This document shows positions 34,659 to 43,153 of a stretch of DNA of 64,000 nucleotides, one piece after another; position 1 is the first letter of the stretch; each line of letters starts with the position of its first letter. A program made the translations under genes and the position numbers. The stretch is taken from the NCBI GenBank assembly GCA_964451325.1, contig CAYVHO010000010.1:23446-87445 (forward strand), written 5' to 3'. Below the pieces are notes generated by a model. It ran no database searches. It was not told the DNA's origin and saw only the letters and a list, made by a program, of their open reading frames with translations. Source of the DNA: JAADHI01 sp964451325. Its GTDB lineage: Bacteria; Nitrospirota; Nitrospiria; SBBL01; JAADHI01.

Positions 34659-36245
34659 ATGAATGAGTTTGAGCGTTCTAAACAGCGTGTAACTGAAGGG
34701 CGTGAGGCCCGAAAAACGGGAGAGATGCCGCGGATTTCACAAGACGAAAAAAATGCCCTATTGAATCTCTACCACCCCGACTTAAAAAAAGAAGCCTACG
34801 CCACCATTCGGATCGGTGCAAACCAAGGCCAGAAAACCGTTCATGAAGTGGTTCGTTTACTGGAGGGTGAAAGTGTTCTGTCCTCAAATCCGCCTGAACT
34901 GAGTCCTGCACATCAAGTCGATGTGCTCGTGGTTGGAGGGGGTGGTGCAGGTGCGAGTGCGGCATTGATGGCAGAGGCTGCAGGCGCAAAGGTCCTCATG
35001 GCGACCAAATTGCGACTTGGTGATTCTAATACCGTCATGGCCGAAGGCGGGATGCAGGTGGCCGTTTCCCCTGAAGATTCTCCTGTGCGCCATTTTCTGG
35101 ATACGCTCAAGGGCGGTCAGATGGCGAATGATCGCACCCTCTTAAAAGCCCTGGTTTCGGAAGGCCCCGCAAATGCCAAATGGCTGATGGACTTAGGCGT
35201 GATGTTTGACCGGGAGGAAGACGGAAACTTAAGCCTTCGCTCGGGTGGCGGTAGTAGTCTGCCCCGTCTCTTGCGCTGTAAAGATTACACGGGTCTTGAG
35301 TTGATGCGTGTTTTGAAAGATGCCGTCTTAAATGAAGACATTCAAATCCTGGAATTCAGTCCTGTCATCGAATTTCTGACAGACGGCGACGGGACTTGCA
35401 CGGGTGCGGTCTTAAAAGATTTGGATACGGATAAACGCATTGTGGTTCAGGCTAAAACCGTTATTTTGGCGACAGGGGGGATTGGTCGTCTCCATATCCA
35501 AGGTTTTCCCACAAGCAATCACTATGGGGCAACGGGCGATGGGCTTGTCCTGTCTTATCGCGCTGGCGCTGAGCTTAAATTTCAAGACACTTTTCAATAT
35601 CACCCCACGGGTTCTGTTTTTCCCGAAGCCATGGCGGGACTCCTGGTGACCGAGGCGATTCGTTCTGTGGGCGCGCAGCTTTTGAATGTAAAGGGTGAGC
35701 GTTTTGTTTATGAATTGGAAACACGCGACGCTGTGGCTTCTGCGGTCATTCGGGAATGTGAGGAAGGTCGTGGTGTTGAAACATCCGCGGGGCGAAAAGG
35801 GGTTTGGCTGGATATGCCCCTGGTGGATGTCTTGCATGGTGAGGGCACATTGGCCGAGCATTTCCCAAACATGGTGAAGCAGTTCTCGCGCTACGACATC
35901 GATATCAGCAAAGAGCCTGTTTTGATTTACCCGACCTTACATTATCAAAATGGGGGGGTGAAAATTGATGTGGATGGGGAGTCCACTTTGAAAAATCTTT
36001 TTGTGGCAGGTGAAGCCTCCGGTGGGATTCATGGTCGAAACCGTTTGATGGGCAATTCCCTACTCGACATTGTTGTTTATGGACGACGGACGGGTGTGGC
36101 TGCGGCAAAAAGGGCGACTGAAGTGGACTTTAAGACACTGACCCTGAATCATCTGAATGACTTTCAATTACAACAAAAAGCGGCGGGGGTGGTTTCTGAG
36201 ACGGTTTCACCCATTCTTTTTCCAGATTATGTTAATAAGGGATAA
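34659..36245 (+). CDS. Fumarate reductase/succinate dehydrogenase-like flavoprotein subunit
   Basis: The 528-residue protein has an N-terminal extension of ~85 residues, an FAD-binding Rossmann motif (VDVLVVGGGGAGASAALMAE), FQYHPTGSVFPE, LHYQNGG and GRNRLMGNSLLDIVVYG, the substrate and FAD motifs of the SdhA/FrdA/AspA family. Where most family members read SHTVAAQGG with a covalently flavinylated His, this protein reads SNTVMAEGG, so FAD is probably non-covalent. In a reductive TCA context it should reduce fumarate to succinate with electrons from the two Fe-S subunits. Confidence 0.88.
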   Translation: MNEFERSKQRVTEGREARKTGEMPRISQDEKNALLNLYHPDLKKEAYATIRIGANQGQKTVHEVVRLLEGESVLSSNPPELSPAHQVDVLVVGGGGAGASAALMAEAAGAKVLMATKLRLGDSNTVMAEGGMQVAVSPEDSPVRHFLDTLKGGQMANDRTLLKALVSEGPANAKWLMDLGVMFDREEDGNLSLRSGGGSSLPRLLRCKDYTGLELMRVLKDAVLNEDIQILEFSPVIEFLTDGDGTCTGAVLKDLDTDKRIVVQAKTVILATGGIGRLHIQGFPTSNHYGATGDGLVLSYRAGAELKFQDTFQYHPTGSVFPEAMAGLLVTEAIRSVGAQLLNVKGERFVYELETRDAVASAVIRECEEGRGVETSAGRKGVWLDMPLVDVLHGEGTLAEHFPNMVKQFSRYDIDISKEPVLIYPTLHYQNGGVKIDVDGESTLKNLFVAGEASGGIHGRNRLMGNSLLDIVVYGRRTGVAAAKRATEVDFKTLTLNHLNDFQLQQKAAGVVSETVSPILFPDYVNKG

Positions 36246-36320
36246 ATAACCTTATCCTGAAAAATGAAGAGATGTCCTTAAATAAGTAGAGTGACTCAAC
36301 CGAAGTTCTGGGAGGAAAAG

Positions 36321-36749
36321 ATGAATTTTTTGAAGTTATGGTTCGTGGTGGGTCTTATATTTTTATCCAGTGTTCTTGTTCCCGTGGTCAATGCTGGGAC
36401 CGCTTCGCCCAAGGGTGCGGAAGTCTACATCATCTCGCCGATGGATGGTGATACCGTGGGCAAAGATTTTACGGTGCGTTTTGGTCTCAAAGGCATGGGT
36501 GTCGCACCCGCAGGCACGGATAAAGCCAAGACCGGACACCATCATTTGATGGTCGATGGCAAAAAATTGCCCCCGATGGACAAAGCCATGAGTAAAGATT
36601 GGGTCAAGCATTTTGGCGGAGGGCAAACCGAAGTGACACTTTCTCTTTCGCCAGGCAAACATACCTTGCAGTTGATTCTTGGGGATAAGGCGCACGTGCC
36701 ACATAAGCCACCTGTGATTTCAAAGTCCATTACCATTACTGTGAAATAA
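36321..36749 (+). CDS. Exported DUF4399 protein
   Basis: The start is the ATG at 36321, preceded by GGGAGG; an upstream in-frame ATG lacks a site. The 142-residue protein has a signal peptide (KLWFVVGLIFLSSVLV, cleaved near VNAG) and a DUF4399 domain (VYIISPMDGDTVGKDFTVRF, TGHHHLMVDGK, PGKHTLQLILGDKAHVPH). The His-rich face may bind metal; no function is established. It lies inside the carbon-fixation operon, 75 bp after the flavoprotein and 11 bp before sucC. Confidence 0.85.
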   Translation: MNFLKLWFVVGLIFLSSVLVPVVNAGTASPKGAEVYIISPMDGDTVGKDFTVRFGLKGMGVAPAGTDKAKTGHHHLMVDGKKLPPMDKAMSKDWVKHFGGGQTEVTLSLSPGKHTLQLILGDKAHVPHKPPVISKSITITVK

Positions 36750-36760
36750 AAAGGAATCCT

Positions 36761-37921
36761 ATGAATATTCATGAATATCAGGCAAAGGCCCTCTTTGCCG
36801 CCTACAAAATCCCGGTTCCTAAAGGGAATGTGGCATTTTCCGCAGATGAAGCGGCGACGGTCGCGAGTGAATTGGAAAGCGCGGTTTGTGTTGTCAAAGC
36901 GCAAATCCATGCGGGTGGACGCGGGAAAGCAGGAGGGGTCAAATTGGCAAAAACACGGGATGAAGTCATTCCTTTTGCCAATGAAATTCTGGGAAAAATT
37001 TTAGTGACGCCGCAGACGGGCCCCGAAGGAAAAGAGGTCAAAAAACTGTTGATCGAAGAAGGCGCGGATATTCAAACTGAACTCTATGTCAGTCTGGTGG
37101 ATGATCGTGCGACGGGTTCGATTGTGATCATTGCCAGTACCGAAGGTGGCATGGAGATCGAAGAAGTGGCCGAAGCCACACCTGAAAAAATCATCCGCTG
37201 CACGCTTGATCCTGTCTTGGGTTTTCAGGCCTATCAGGGTCGATCTGTTGCGTTTCAGATGGGCTTGCCCAAAGAAGTGATCGGGCAATTTGTCAAATTG
37301 CTCGGAAATCTCTTTCGTCTTTTTGTCGAAAAAAATGCCAATCAGATTGAAATAAATCCTCTTATTATTACCGGGGACAATCGTTTGATTGCCTTGGATG
37401 CCAAGGTGGGTTTTGATGACAGCGCTTTGTTTAAACATCCTGAAATCAATGAACTGCGTGATTTAGATGAAGAAGATCCGCTCGAAACCCGTGCGGCCCA
37501 GCATGGTTTGAACTATGTTAAACTGGATGGCAAAATCGGCTGCATGGTGAATGGGGCAGGGCTTGCGATGTCTACAATGGATGTCATCAAACTGGCGGGT
37601 TCCGAACCTGCCAACTTTTTGGATGTTGGGGGCGGGGCTTCAAAAGAGACGGTCAAACAGGCCTTTCAGATTTTATTAGATGATGCGAACGTGAAGGGGG
37701 TTTTTGTCAATATCTTTGGTGGCATCGTGCGTTGTGATCGTATTGCGGGTGGCATTATCGAGGCTGCAAAAGAGGTGGACTTAAATGTGCCCTTGGTGGT
37801 GCGTTTGGAAGGCACCAATGCAAAAGAGGCAAAAGACATGCTGGCGGCTTCCGATATTAAACTCATTGTTGCCGACACCCTTTGGGATGGCGCACAGAAG
37901 ATCGTAAAAGCAGTCAGTTAA
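36761..37921 (+). CDS. sucC: Succinyl-CoA synthetase (ADP-forming), beta subunit
   Basis: The 386-residue protein matches SucC throughout: MNIHEYQAKALFAAYKIPVP, VVKAQIHAGGRGKAGGVKLA, the ATP-grasp domain, IEINPLIITGDNRLIALDAK, FLDVGGGASKETV and VFVNIFGGIVRCD. It activates succinate to succinyl-CoA with ATP, a step of the reductive cycle. sucD follows 10 bp downstream. Confidence 0.97.
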   Translation: MNIHEYQAKALFAAYKIPVPKGNVAFSADEAATVASELESAVCVVKAQIHAGGRGKAGGVKLAKTRDEVIPFANEILGKILVTPQTGPEGKEVKKLLIEEGADIQTELYVSLVDDRATGSIVIIASTEGGMEIEEVAEATPEKIIRCTLDPVLGFQAYQGRSVAFQMGLPKEVIGQFVKLLGNLFRLFVEKNANQIEINPLIITGDNRLIALDAKVGFDDSALFKHPEINELRDLDEEDPLETRAAQHGLNYVKLDGKIGCMVNGAGLAMSTMDVIKLAGSEPANFLDVGGGASKETVKQAFQILLDDANVKGVFVNIFGGIVRCDRIAGGIIEAAKEVDLNVPLVVRLEGTNAKEAKDMLAASDIKLIVADTLWDGAQKIVKAVS

Positions 37922-37931
37922 AGGAGTTTTT

Positions 37932-38804
37932 ATGTCGATTTTAGTCAACAAAAATTCAAAAATTTTGGTACAGGGCATTACAGGAAAAGAGGGTTCTTTT
38001 CATGCAGCGGCCTGTAAAGACTATGGCACACAGATTGTTGCAGGGGTAACACCGGGAAAAGGGGGGCAGAATTTTGAAGGCATCCCCGTATTTAATACCG
38101 TTGAAGCGGCAGTGCTCGAAACCGCTGCTGATGTGGCGCTTATTTTTGTCCCGCCGCCCTTTGCTGCGGATGCCATCATGGAGGCTGCCGCAGCCAGTGT
38201 CCCTTTGATTATTTGTATCACCGAAGGCATTCCGGTGATGGACATGATGCGCGTGAAGCGCTTTTTGGCCGATAAACCTGTGCGTCTCATCGGGCCCAAT
38301 TGTCCGGGTTTGATTACACCGGATGAATGTAAAATTGGCATCATGCCGGGTTTTATCCATAAAAAAGGCAGTGTCGGTGTCGTATCTCGCAGTGGTACCT
38401 TAACCTATGAAGCCGTGTTGCAGTTGACGAATTTGGGCCTCGGGCAATCGACCTGTATCGGCATCGGGGGGGATCCGGTGAACGGTACAAATTTTATCGA
38501 TGTGCTGGAAATGTTTGAAAAGGATGGCGAGACCAAAGCCATCGTCATGATTGGTGAGATTGGGGGCGATGCAGAAGAGTTGGCCGCAGAATACATTCAA
38601 AAAAATGTCAGCAAGCCTGTTGTGGCTTTTATTGCGGGCATGACGGCACCCCCCGGACGACGTATGGGGCATGCCGGTGCCATTGTTTCTGGCGGAAAAG
38701 GTACGGCAGTGGACAAGATGGCTGCGCTTGAATCGGCGGGTGTGATCGTCGTGAAAAATCCTGCAATGATCGGGGAAGCCATCGCAAAAAGCCTTGTTCA
38801 ATAA
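37932..38804 (+). CDS. sucD: Succinyl-CoA synthetase, alpha subunit
   Basis: The 290-residue protein shows CoA-binding (ILVQGITGKEGSFHAAACKD), IGPNCPGLITPDECKIGIMP and the phosphohistidine segment RRMGHAGAIVSGGKGTA (His247). An AAGGAG precedes the ATG. It is the last gene of the reductive TCA block and is followed by a strong hairpin at 38873. Confidence 0.97.
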   Translation: MSILVNKNSKILVQGITGKEGSFHAAACKDYGTQIVAGVTPGKGGQNFEGIPVFNTVEAAVLETAADVALIFVPPPFAADAIMEAAAASVPLIICITEGIPVMDMMRVKRFLADKPVRLIGPNCPGLITPDECKIGIMPGFIHKKGSVGVVSRSGTLTYEAVLQLTNLGLGQSTCIGIGGDPVNGTNFIDVLEMFEKDGETKAIVMIGEIGGDAEELAAEYIQKNVSKPVVAFIAGMTAPPGRRMGHAGAIVSGGKGTAVDKMAALESAGVIVVKNPAMIGEAIAKSLVQ

Positions 38805-38872
38805 ACCCTTCGTTCTGTGATCCGTCTTGTCTCTTGTTATTTCAAATCGTAAGCGCACAGTCGCTTTTATTA

Positions 38873-38910
38873 AGAAACCCTGGAAAATGAAATTATTTCC
38901 CAGGGTTTCT
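38873..38910 (+). terminator. Terminator-like hairpin after sucD
   Basis: agaaaccctgg and ccagggtttct pair perfectly over 11 bp, and the stem can extend through ...aaat/attt... The hairpin lies 69 bp after sucD. There is only a weak pyrimidine stretch after it, so termination strength is uncertain. Confidence 0.65.
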
Positions 38911-39057
38911 CTTGCGGTCTGTGTCTCCACTCAGGATATTCCTTATTGTTCTATCGTGTTTCTTTCTGTGAAATGTTCACCGTATTTAAAAACAAGGTGT
39001 TTGCCGTGACGATGAATTTGCCATGTTCGCGACAGCGGGAATCCAAGGGGATCTGTG

Positions 39058-39849
39058 ATGAGTGAGTGGATGAAGGCCATTCTGCTGGGTTTGGTGGAAG
39101 GTTTGACCGAATTTATCCCTGTCTCATCAACCGGGCACCTGATTGTTACGGGAGACTTGCTGCAATTTAAAGGCAATGCGGCCTCAACCTTTGAGGTTTT
39201 TATCCAACTGGGTGCAATCTTAGCCGTTGTTTTAGTCTATAAAGAAAGATTTATAGGCCTGCTCGACTTTAAAAAGAAAGAAGGTCTTTCGGGAAAGAAT
39301 GGTCTCATGTTGCTCGCCATCACAACGGCCCCTGCCCTTGTGTTTGGATATTTGGTGCATGGCTATATTAAAACCTACCTATTTAACCCCTTTACAGTTG
39401 CACTCGGATTGGGGGTGGGTGGGCTAATTATGATTGTGGCCGAAAATAAACTTCCTATTTCAAAAATAAATAAGGTCGATGAACTAAAACCCCGTGATGC
39501 CTTATGGGTGGGTTTGTTTCAATGTCTTGCGATGTGGCCGGGGGTTTCTCGTTCCGGAGCAACGATCGTGGGAGGCATGTTGATGGGTATAGAGCGCAAA
39601 ACTGCGGCCGAATATTCATTCTTAGCCGCAGTGCCTGTTATGTGTGCTGCGACGATTTATGATCTTTACAAAAGTCGCGCATTTTTATCGACCTCAGATA
39701 TTCCCATCTTTTTGATTGGTTTTGTCGTGTCCTTTATTTCTGCCTGGTTTGCCATCAAGTTCTTTATTCGTTTGTTAGGGAAATGGACCTTGAAACCTTT
39801 TGGCTGGTATCGCATTGCCATCGCACTCTTGATTCTGGTTTATTTATAA
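39058..39849 (+). CDS. uppP: Undecaprenyl-diphosphatase (BacA/UppP)
   Basis: The 263-residue membrane protein has the two UppP signatures: GLVEGLTEFIPVSSTGHLIV (Glu and Ser/His catalytic positions) and MWPGVSRSGATIVGGMLMG (Arg). About eight membrane segments are predicted. It recycles undecaprenyl pyrophosphate for cell-wall synthesis; overexpression of relatives gives bacitracin tolerance. I place the start at the ATG at 39058, eight bases after AAGGGG; an adjacent GTG at 39055 is possible. Confidence 0.95.
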   Translation: MSEWMKAILLGLVEGLTEFIPVSSTGHLIVTGDLLQFKGNAASTFEVFIQLGAILAVVLVYKERFIGLLDFKKKEGLSGKNGLMLLAITTAPALVFGYLVHGYIKTYLFNPFTVALGLGVGGLIMIVAENKLPISKINKVDELKPRDALWVGLFQCLAMWPGVSRSGATIVGGMLMGIERKTAAEYSFLAAVPVMCAATIYDLYKSRAFLSTSDIPIFLIGFVVSFISAWFAIKFFIRLLGKWTLKPFGWYRIAIALLILVYL

Positions 39850-39866
39850 AGGAGTAAGTTGATCAT

Positions 39867-41015
39867 ATGAAAGGTTCCAACTCAGATCAATCTGTGCCAA
39901 TTTGGAAATTGGTCTTGGTCTTTATCGTCGTCGTCGGCTTGACCGTCGTTGTTTTTAAAGGGCCACGTACATCGAAGGAACAAAAGGTGGCGATCCCGGT
40001 AGAAGAGAAAGCACCACTTGACCTAGAACAACTTTTTTCCGCAGAAACATTGGTTTCAGAAGGTGAATTTATCATCTTTGGCCGCCATCAGCCCGTCATG
40101 GAAACCAGTCCTTCAGGCAAATTTGACCGAATGCCGATTGGAAAAGGAAAGTGTGCGCATTGTCATATTTTTGTCGAAGGGCAAAGACAAAATATTGGTC
40201 CCAGTCTGATCGGTCTTGAGGAGAGATCACACACACGACCTCAGGAAGCCCGGTATAAGATGTTTTCAGAGGAATATGCCAAGAACCCTGAACCCATTTC
40301 GGGTTTAAAAGCAAGCGCCACAACGGGGGGAGAATACATTCTGGAGTCCATCTATTGTCCGAGCTGTTATGTGGTCGAAGGTTTTGCTGTGCCTGAAAGT
40401 GATGGCTTTGTCAGTAAAATGCCCGTCATGAATCACATGCCTTATCAATTGAGTGATTATGAAATCATTGCCATTGTTTCCTACCTGCAAGCCTCAGCCT
40501 CGCCTGGTGATTTCAGTAAAGTGACGGCTGTAGACGATTGGAAAAATTATTTTAAGAAAGAATTGCCACTGCCAGAAGATTCGCCTAAGGTTTTTGCTTC
40601 GAGTGTGGGTTTGGCTGTGACCGAAAAACGCACAGATTCAATCGAAGCAGTGATTAAAAAAAATGGCTGTTCTGTTTGTCATAATATTCCCGGTATCAAA
40701 ATTGCCCAAACCGCTTTCATCGGTCCTATTCTAACCATGAAAAGCACAGCCCCGCGTCGTTTGGTCTCGAAAGAATACCAACAAGCGGTTTTAGAGGGAC
40801 GTGCAAAAGCAATGACAAACCGAGAATACGTCAAAGAGTCGATTCTGAATCCCGCCGCATTTATTATCCCGGGTTTTCGAGCAGGAGACGGGATGCCTTC
40901 CGACTACAGTCAAAAATTAACCTTGGGAGACCTGGACAAATTGATCAACTTCCTGTTAACGATTGACGAAACAATGATCAAAAAAGAAGACCGCTCGGCT
41001 CCCCTGGCTCAGTGA
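39867..41015 (+). CDS. Membrane-anchored cytochrome c family protein
   Basis: The 382-residue protein has an N-terminal anchor (WKLVLVFIVVVGLTVVVF) and an exported body. Two complete haem c motifs are seen: CAHCH (96-100) and CSVCH (268-272). A third CxxC at 164-168 reads CPSCY, lacking the His. Possible distal Met ligands follow in KMPVMNHMPYQLSDYE and DGMPSDYSQKL. Each half looks like one cytochrome c domain ending in an IxxYLxx helix. It probably acts as a periplasmic electron carrier. It lies 17 bp after uppP. Confidence 0.8.
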   Translation: MKGSNSDQSVPIWKLVLVFIVVVGLTVVVFKGPRTSKEQKVAIPVEEKAPLDLEQLFSAETLVSEGEFIIFGRHQPVMETSPSGKFDRMPIGKGKCAHCHIFVEGQRQNIGPSLIGLEERSHTRPQEARYKMFSEEYAKNPEPISGLKASATTGGEYILESIYCPSCYVVEGFAVPESDGFVSKMPVMNHMPYQLSDYEIIAIVSYLQASASPGDFSKVTAVDDWKNYFKKELPLPEDSPKVFASSVGLAVTEKRTDSIEAVIKKNGCSVCHNIPGIKIAQTAFIGPILTMKSTAPRRLVSKEYQQAVLEGRAKAMTNREYVKESILNPAAFIIPGFRAGDGMPSDYSQKLTLGDLDKLINFLLTIDETMIKKEDRSAPLAQ

Positions 41016-41233
41016 GCGAGTTGGCTCATTAAAATAAGTCCATAGAAGTACAAGCTTTCATTGATACAAACCTCAGGTTTCATTTTTGGGCAAGGACATT
41101 GCCTCCAGTCCCTTAATTCAAAAGACACACGAATTTTATTGTCACCAAAAATGAACTTGTTAAGTTTTCGGTAGTACCGGATTTGAATCCAAGGGTATGC
41201 TGAGTGCATTGAAATTTTCGAGGAGGTCTTTCG

Positions 41234-41977
41234 ATGTATCATAAAACATTCAATGAATTGCATTTCCAAGATTCACCCCTGTTTTTAGCGAACGTATGGG
41301 ATGTCAAGAGCGCGCTCACCTTTCAAAAACTCGGCTTTAAAGCGCTGGGCACTTCGAGTGCGGCCATTGCCACATCCATGGGTTACGAGGATGGATAAAA
41401 AATACCCTTTGAGGATTTATTAAAAATAACAAAGGCCATCCAGAATGAAATCCACATTCCGCTCACAGTGGGTATTGAAGGCGGATATCATCGAGATATT
41501 GATCGCATCTGCGAAAATATTCATGCCCTTGCAGATCTCAATATTGCAGGCATCAACATAGAGGATTCCGTGGTAAACAAACAAAGGGAAATTTTGGACC
41601 CCCAGGTATTTGCTGATAAAATCAGTAAAGTAAAAAAATATCTCTTAAGGTACAAGATTGATCTTTTTATCAATGCCCGCACAGATTTTTATCTGATGGG
41701 CTTGGATAATCCACTTGAAGAGACTGTGAAAAGGGTTCAAATTTATGAAAAATCGGGCGCAGACGGCCTATTCGTCCCTGGTATCGTGTCTGAAAAAGAT
41801 ATCAAAGGTATTGCAGAATCAAGTCATCTGCCCCTAAACGTGATGGCAATGCCGCAGCTTCCCGATTTTAAACAGTTAAGCAAATTGGGAGTCAATAGAA
41901 TTAGCATGGGCCCTCTTTTCTACAATCATTTGCTAGAAACTTTTGAACAAACCGCCTCTGAGCTTATACAGAAATAG
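41234..41977 (+). pseudogene. Isocitrate lyase/PEP mutase family gene with an in-frame stop
   Basis: From the ATG at 41234, after a perfect AGGAGG, 54 codons read FLANVWDVKSALTFQKLGFK and GTSSAAIATSMGYEDG, then a TAA at 41396-41398. The same frame continues to 41977 with VGIEGGYHRDIDRI, INIEDSVV, FINARTDFYL and ANPLEET-like sequence, all typical of 2-methylisocitrate-lyase/PEP-mutase family proteins. A single nonsense change therefore splits an otherwise complete ~247-residue gene. A sequencing error is possible. Confidence 0.8.
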
Positions 41978-42005
41978 TCTTTTACTTCTTTGTTTCGGTA
42001 AATAA

Positions 42006-43061
42006 ATGAACCGTCAAGCCTTTCTGACATTTGAAGACAAATACAATGCGCTCAATAAAAATTTGCTCGACGATGGGGCTTTTGTCACGGGGGTGATCAC
42101 GACGGGTATTTTTTGCAAACCCAGTTGCCGAGCGAAAAAACCAAAGGCCAAAAATATCATTTTCTACGACTCTCCTGAAGAAGCCATTGTAAATGGGTTT
42201 AGGCCGTGTAAAATCTGCAAACCTATGGAAATAAAAGGAAAAACACCTGATTATATCAAAAAAATCATTGCTGAACTTCAGGAGGATCCCTACCTCAAAA
42301 TAAAGGACACCGATTTAAGAGAAAGGGATATTGAACCCAACAAAATAAGGCGATGGTTTAAGGAAAATCACCACATTACATTTCATGCTTATCAAAGAAT
42401 GTTAAGAATGAATAAGGCCTATAATCAAATCAAGGGCGGTAACTCCGTCACCAATACCGCCTTTGCTTTGGGCTATGATTCACTCAGCGGATTTAACGAA
42501 AGCTGGAAACATATTTTTGGAAAAGCGCCTCAACACACCGACAAAAAGGTCATTAATCTTATTCGATTGACCACAAAAATCGGGCCCATGTTTGCCTGCG
42601 CAAGCCAAAAGGGGATTTGTCTTTTAGATTTTACCGATAGACGAATGCTTGAAAGCGAATTTAAAGCCTTGTGCCGTAGGCTCAATGCCGTCATTTTACC
42701 GGGGAGAAACAAACATCTTGAGCAGGTCCAAATTCAAGTGACTGAATATCTGGAGGGCAAAAGAAAAACTTTTGAGATGCCCCTTGACGCCCCTGGCACG
42801 GACTTTCAGCAAACCGTTTGGGCTTGTCTTCAGGGGATTCCCTACGGTGAAACCTGGTCTTATAAAGAACAGGCCATCAAGCTGGGCAGAGCAAAGGCGG
42901 TTAGGGCGGTTGCATCGGCCAATGGACACAACCGAATTGCTTTCATCATCCCCTGCCATAGAGTCATCGGAAGCAACGGTGACCTTAGGGGATATGGTGG
43001 CGGTATCAAACGAAAAGCATGGTTGCTTGATTTAGAACAGTCTGCACGAGGAACCCCCTGA
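42006..43061 (+). CDS. ada: Ada-type methylated-DNA repair protein and regulator
   Basis: The 351-residue protein has the three Ada parts: a zinc domain with four Cys (TGIFCKPSCRAKKPK, FRPCKICKP), an AraC-type helix-turn-helix (WFKENHHITFHAYQRMLRMN, then TAFALGYDSLSGFNESW), and an O6-methylguanine methyltransferase domain with acceptor Cys317 in IPCHRVIGSNGDLRGYGGG. It repairs alkylated DNA and, after methyl transfer to the N-terminal Cys, activates repair genes. It follows the broken lyase gene by 28 bp. Confidence 0.95.
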   Translation: MNRQAFLTFEDKYNALNKNLLDDGAFVTGVITTGIFCKPSCRAKKPKAKNIIFYDSPEEAIVNGFRPCKICKPMEIKGKTPDYIKKIIAELQEDPYLKIKDTDLRERDIEPNKIRRWFKENHHITFHAYQRMLRMNKAYNQIKGGNSVTNTAFALGYDSLSGFNESWKHIFGKAPQHTDKKVINLIRLTTKIGPMFACASQKGICLLDFTDRRMLESEFKALCRRLNAVILPGRNKHLEQVQIQVTEYLEGKRKTFEMPLDAPGTDFQQTVWACLQGIPYGETWSYKEQAIKLGRAKAVRAVASANGHNRIAFIIPCHRVIGSNGDLRGYGGGIKRKAWLLDLEQSARGTP

Positions 43062-43153
43062 TAGAGTTGGGCTCTGACCTTAGATCGTCTTAGTATTTGC
43101 ATTCCTGTCAATATACAGATCTGTCTCCATATTGACGACGAATATTCAGAAAG

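Noticed and set aside
41009..41269. 86-codon leftward frame between the cytochrome c and the broken lyase gene
   Set aside because: No recognisable motif, and it overlaps both the cytochrome stop and the lyase start with its Shine-Dalgarno site.
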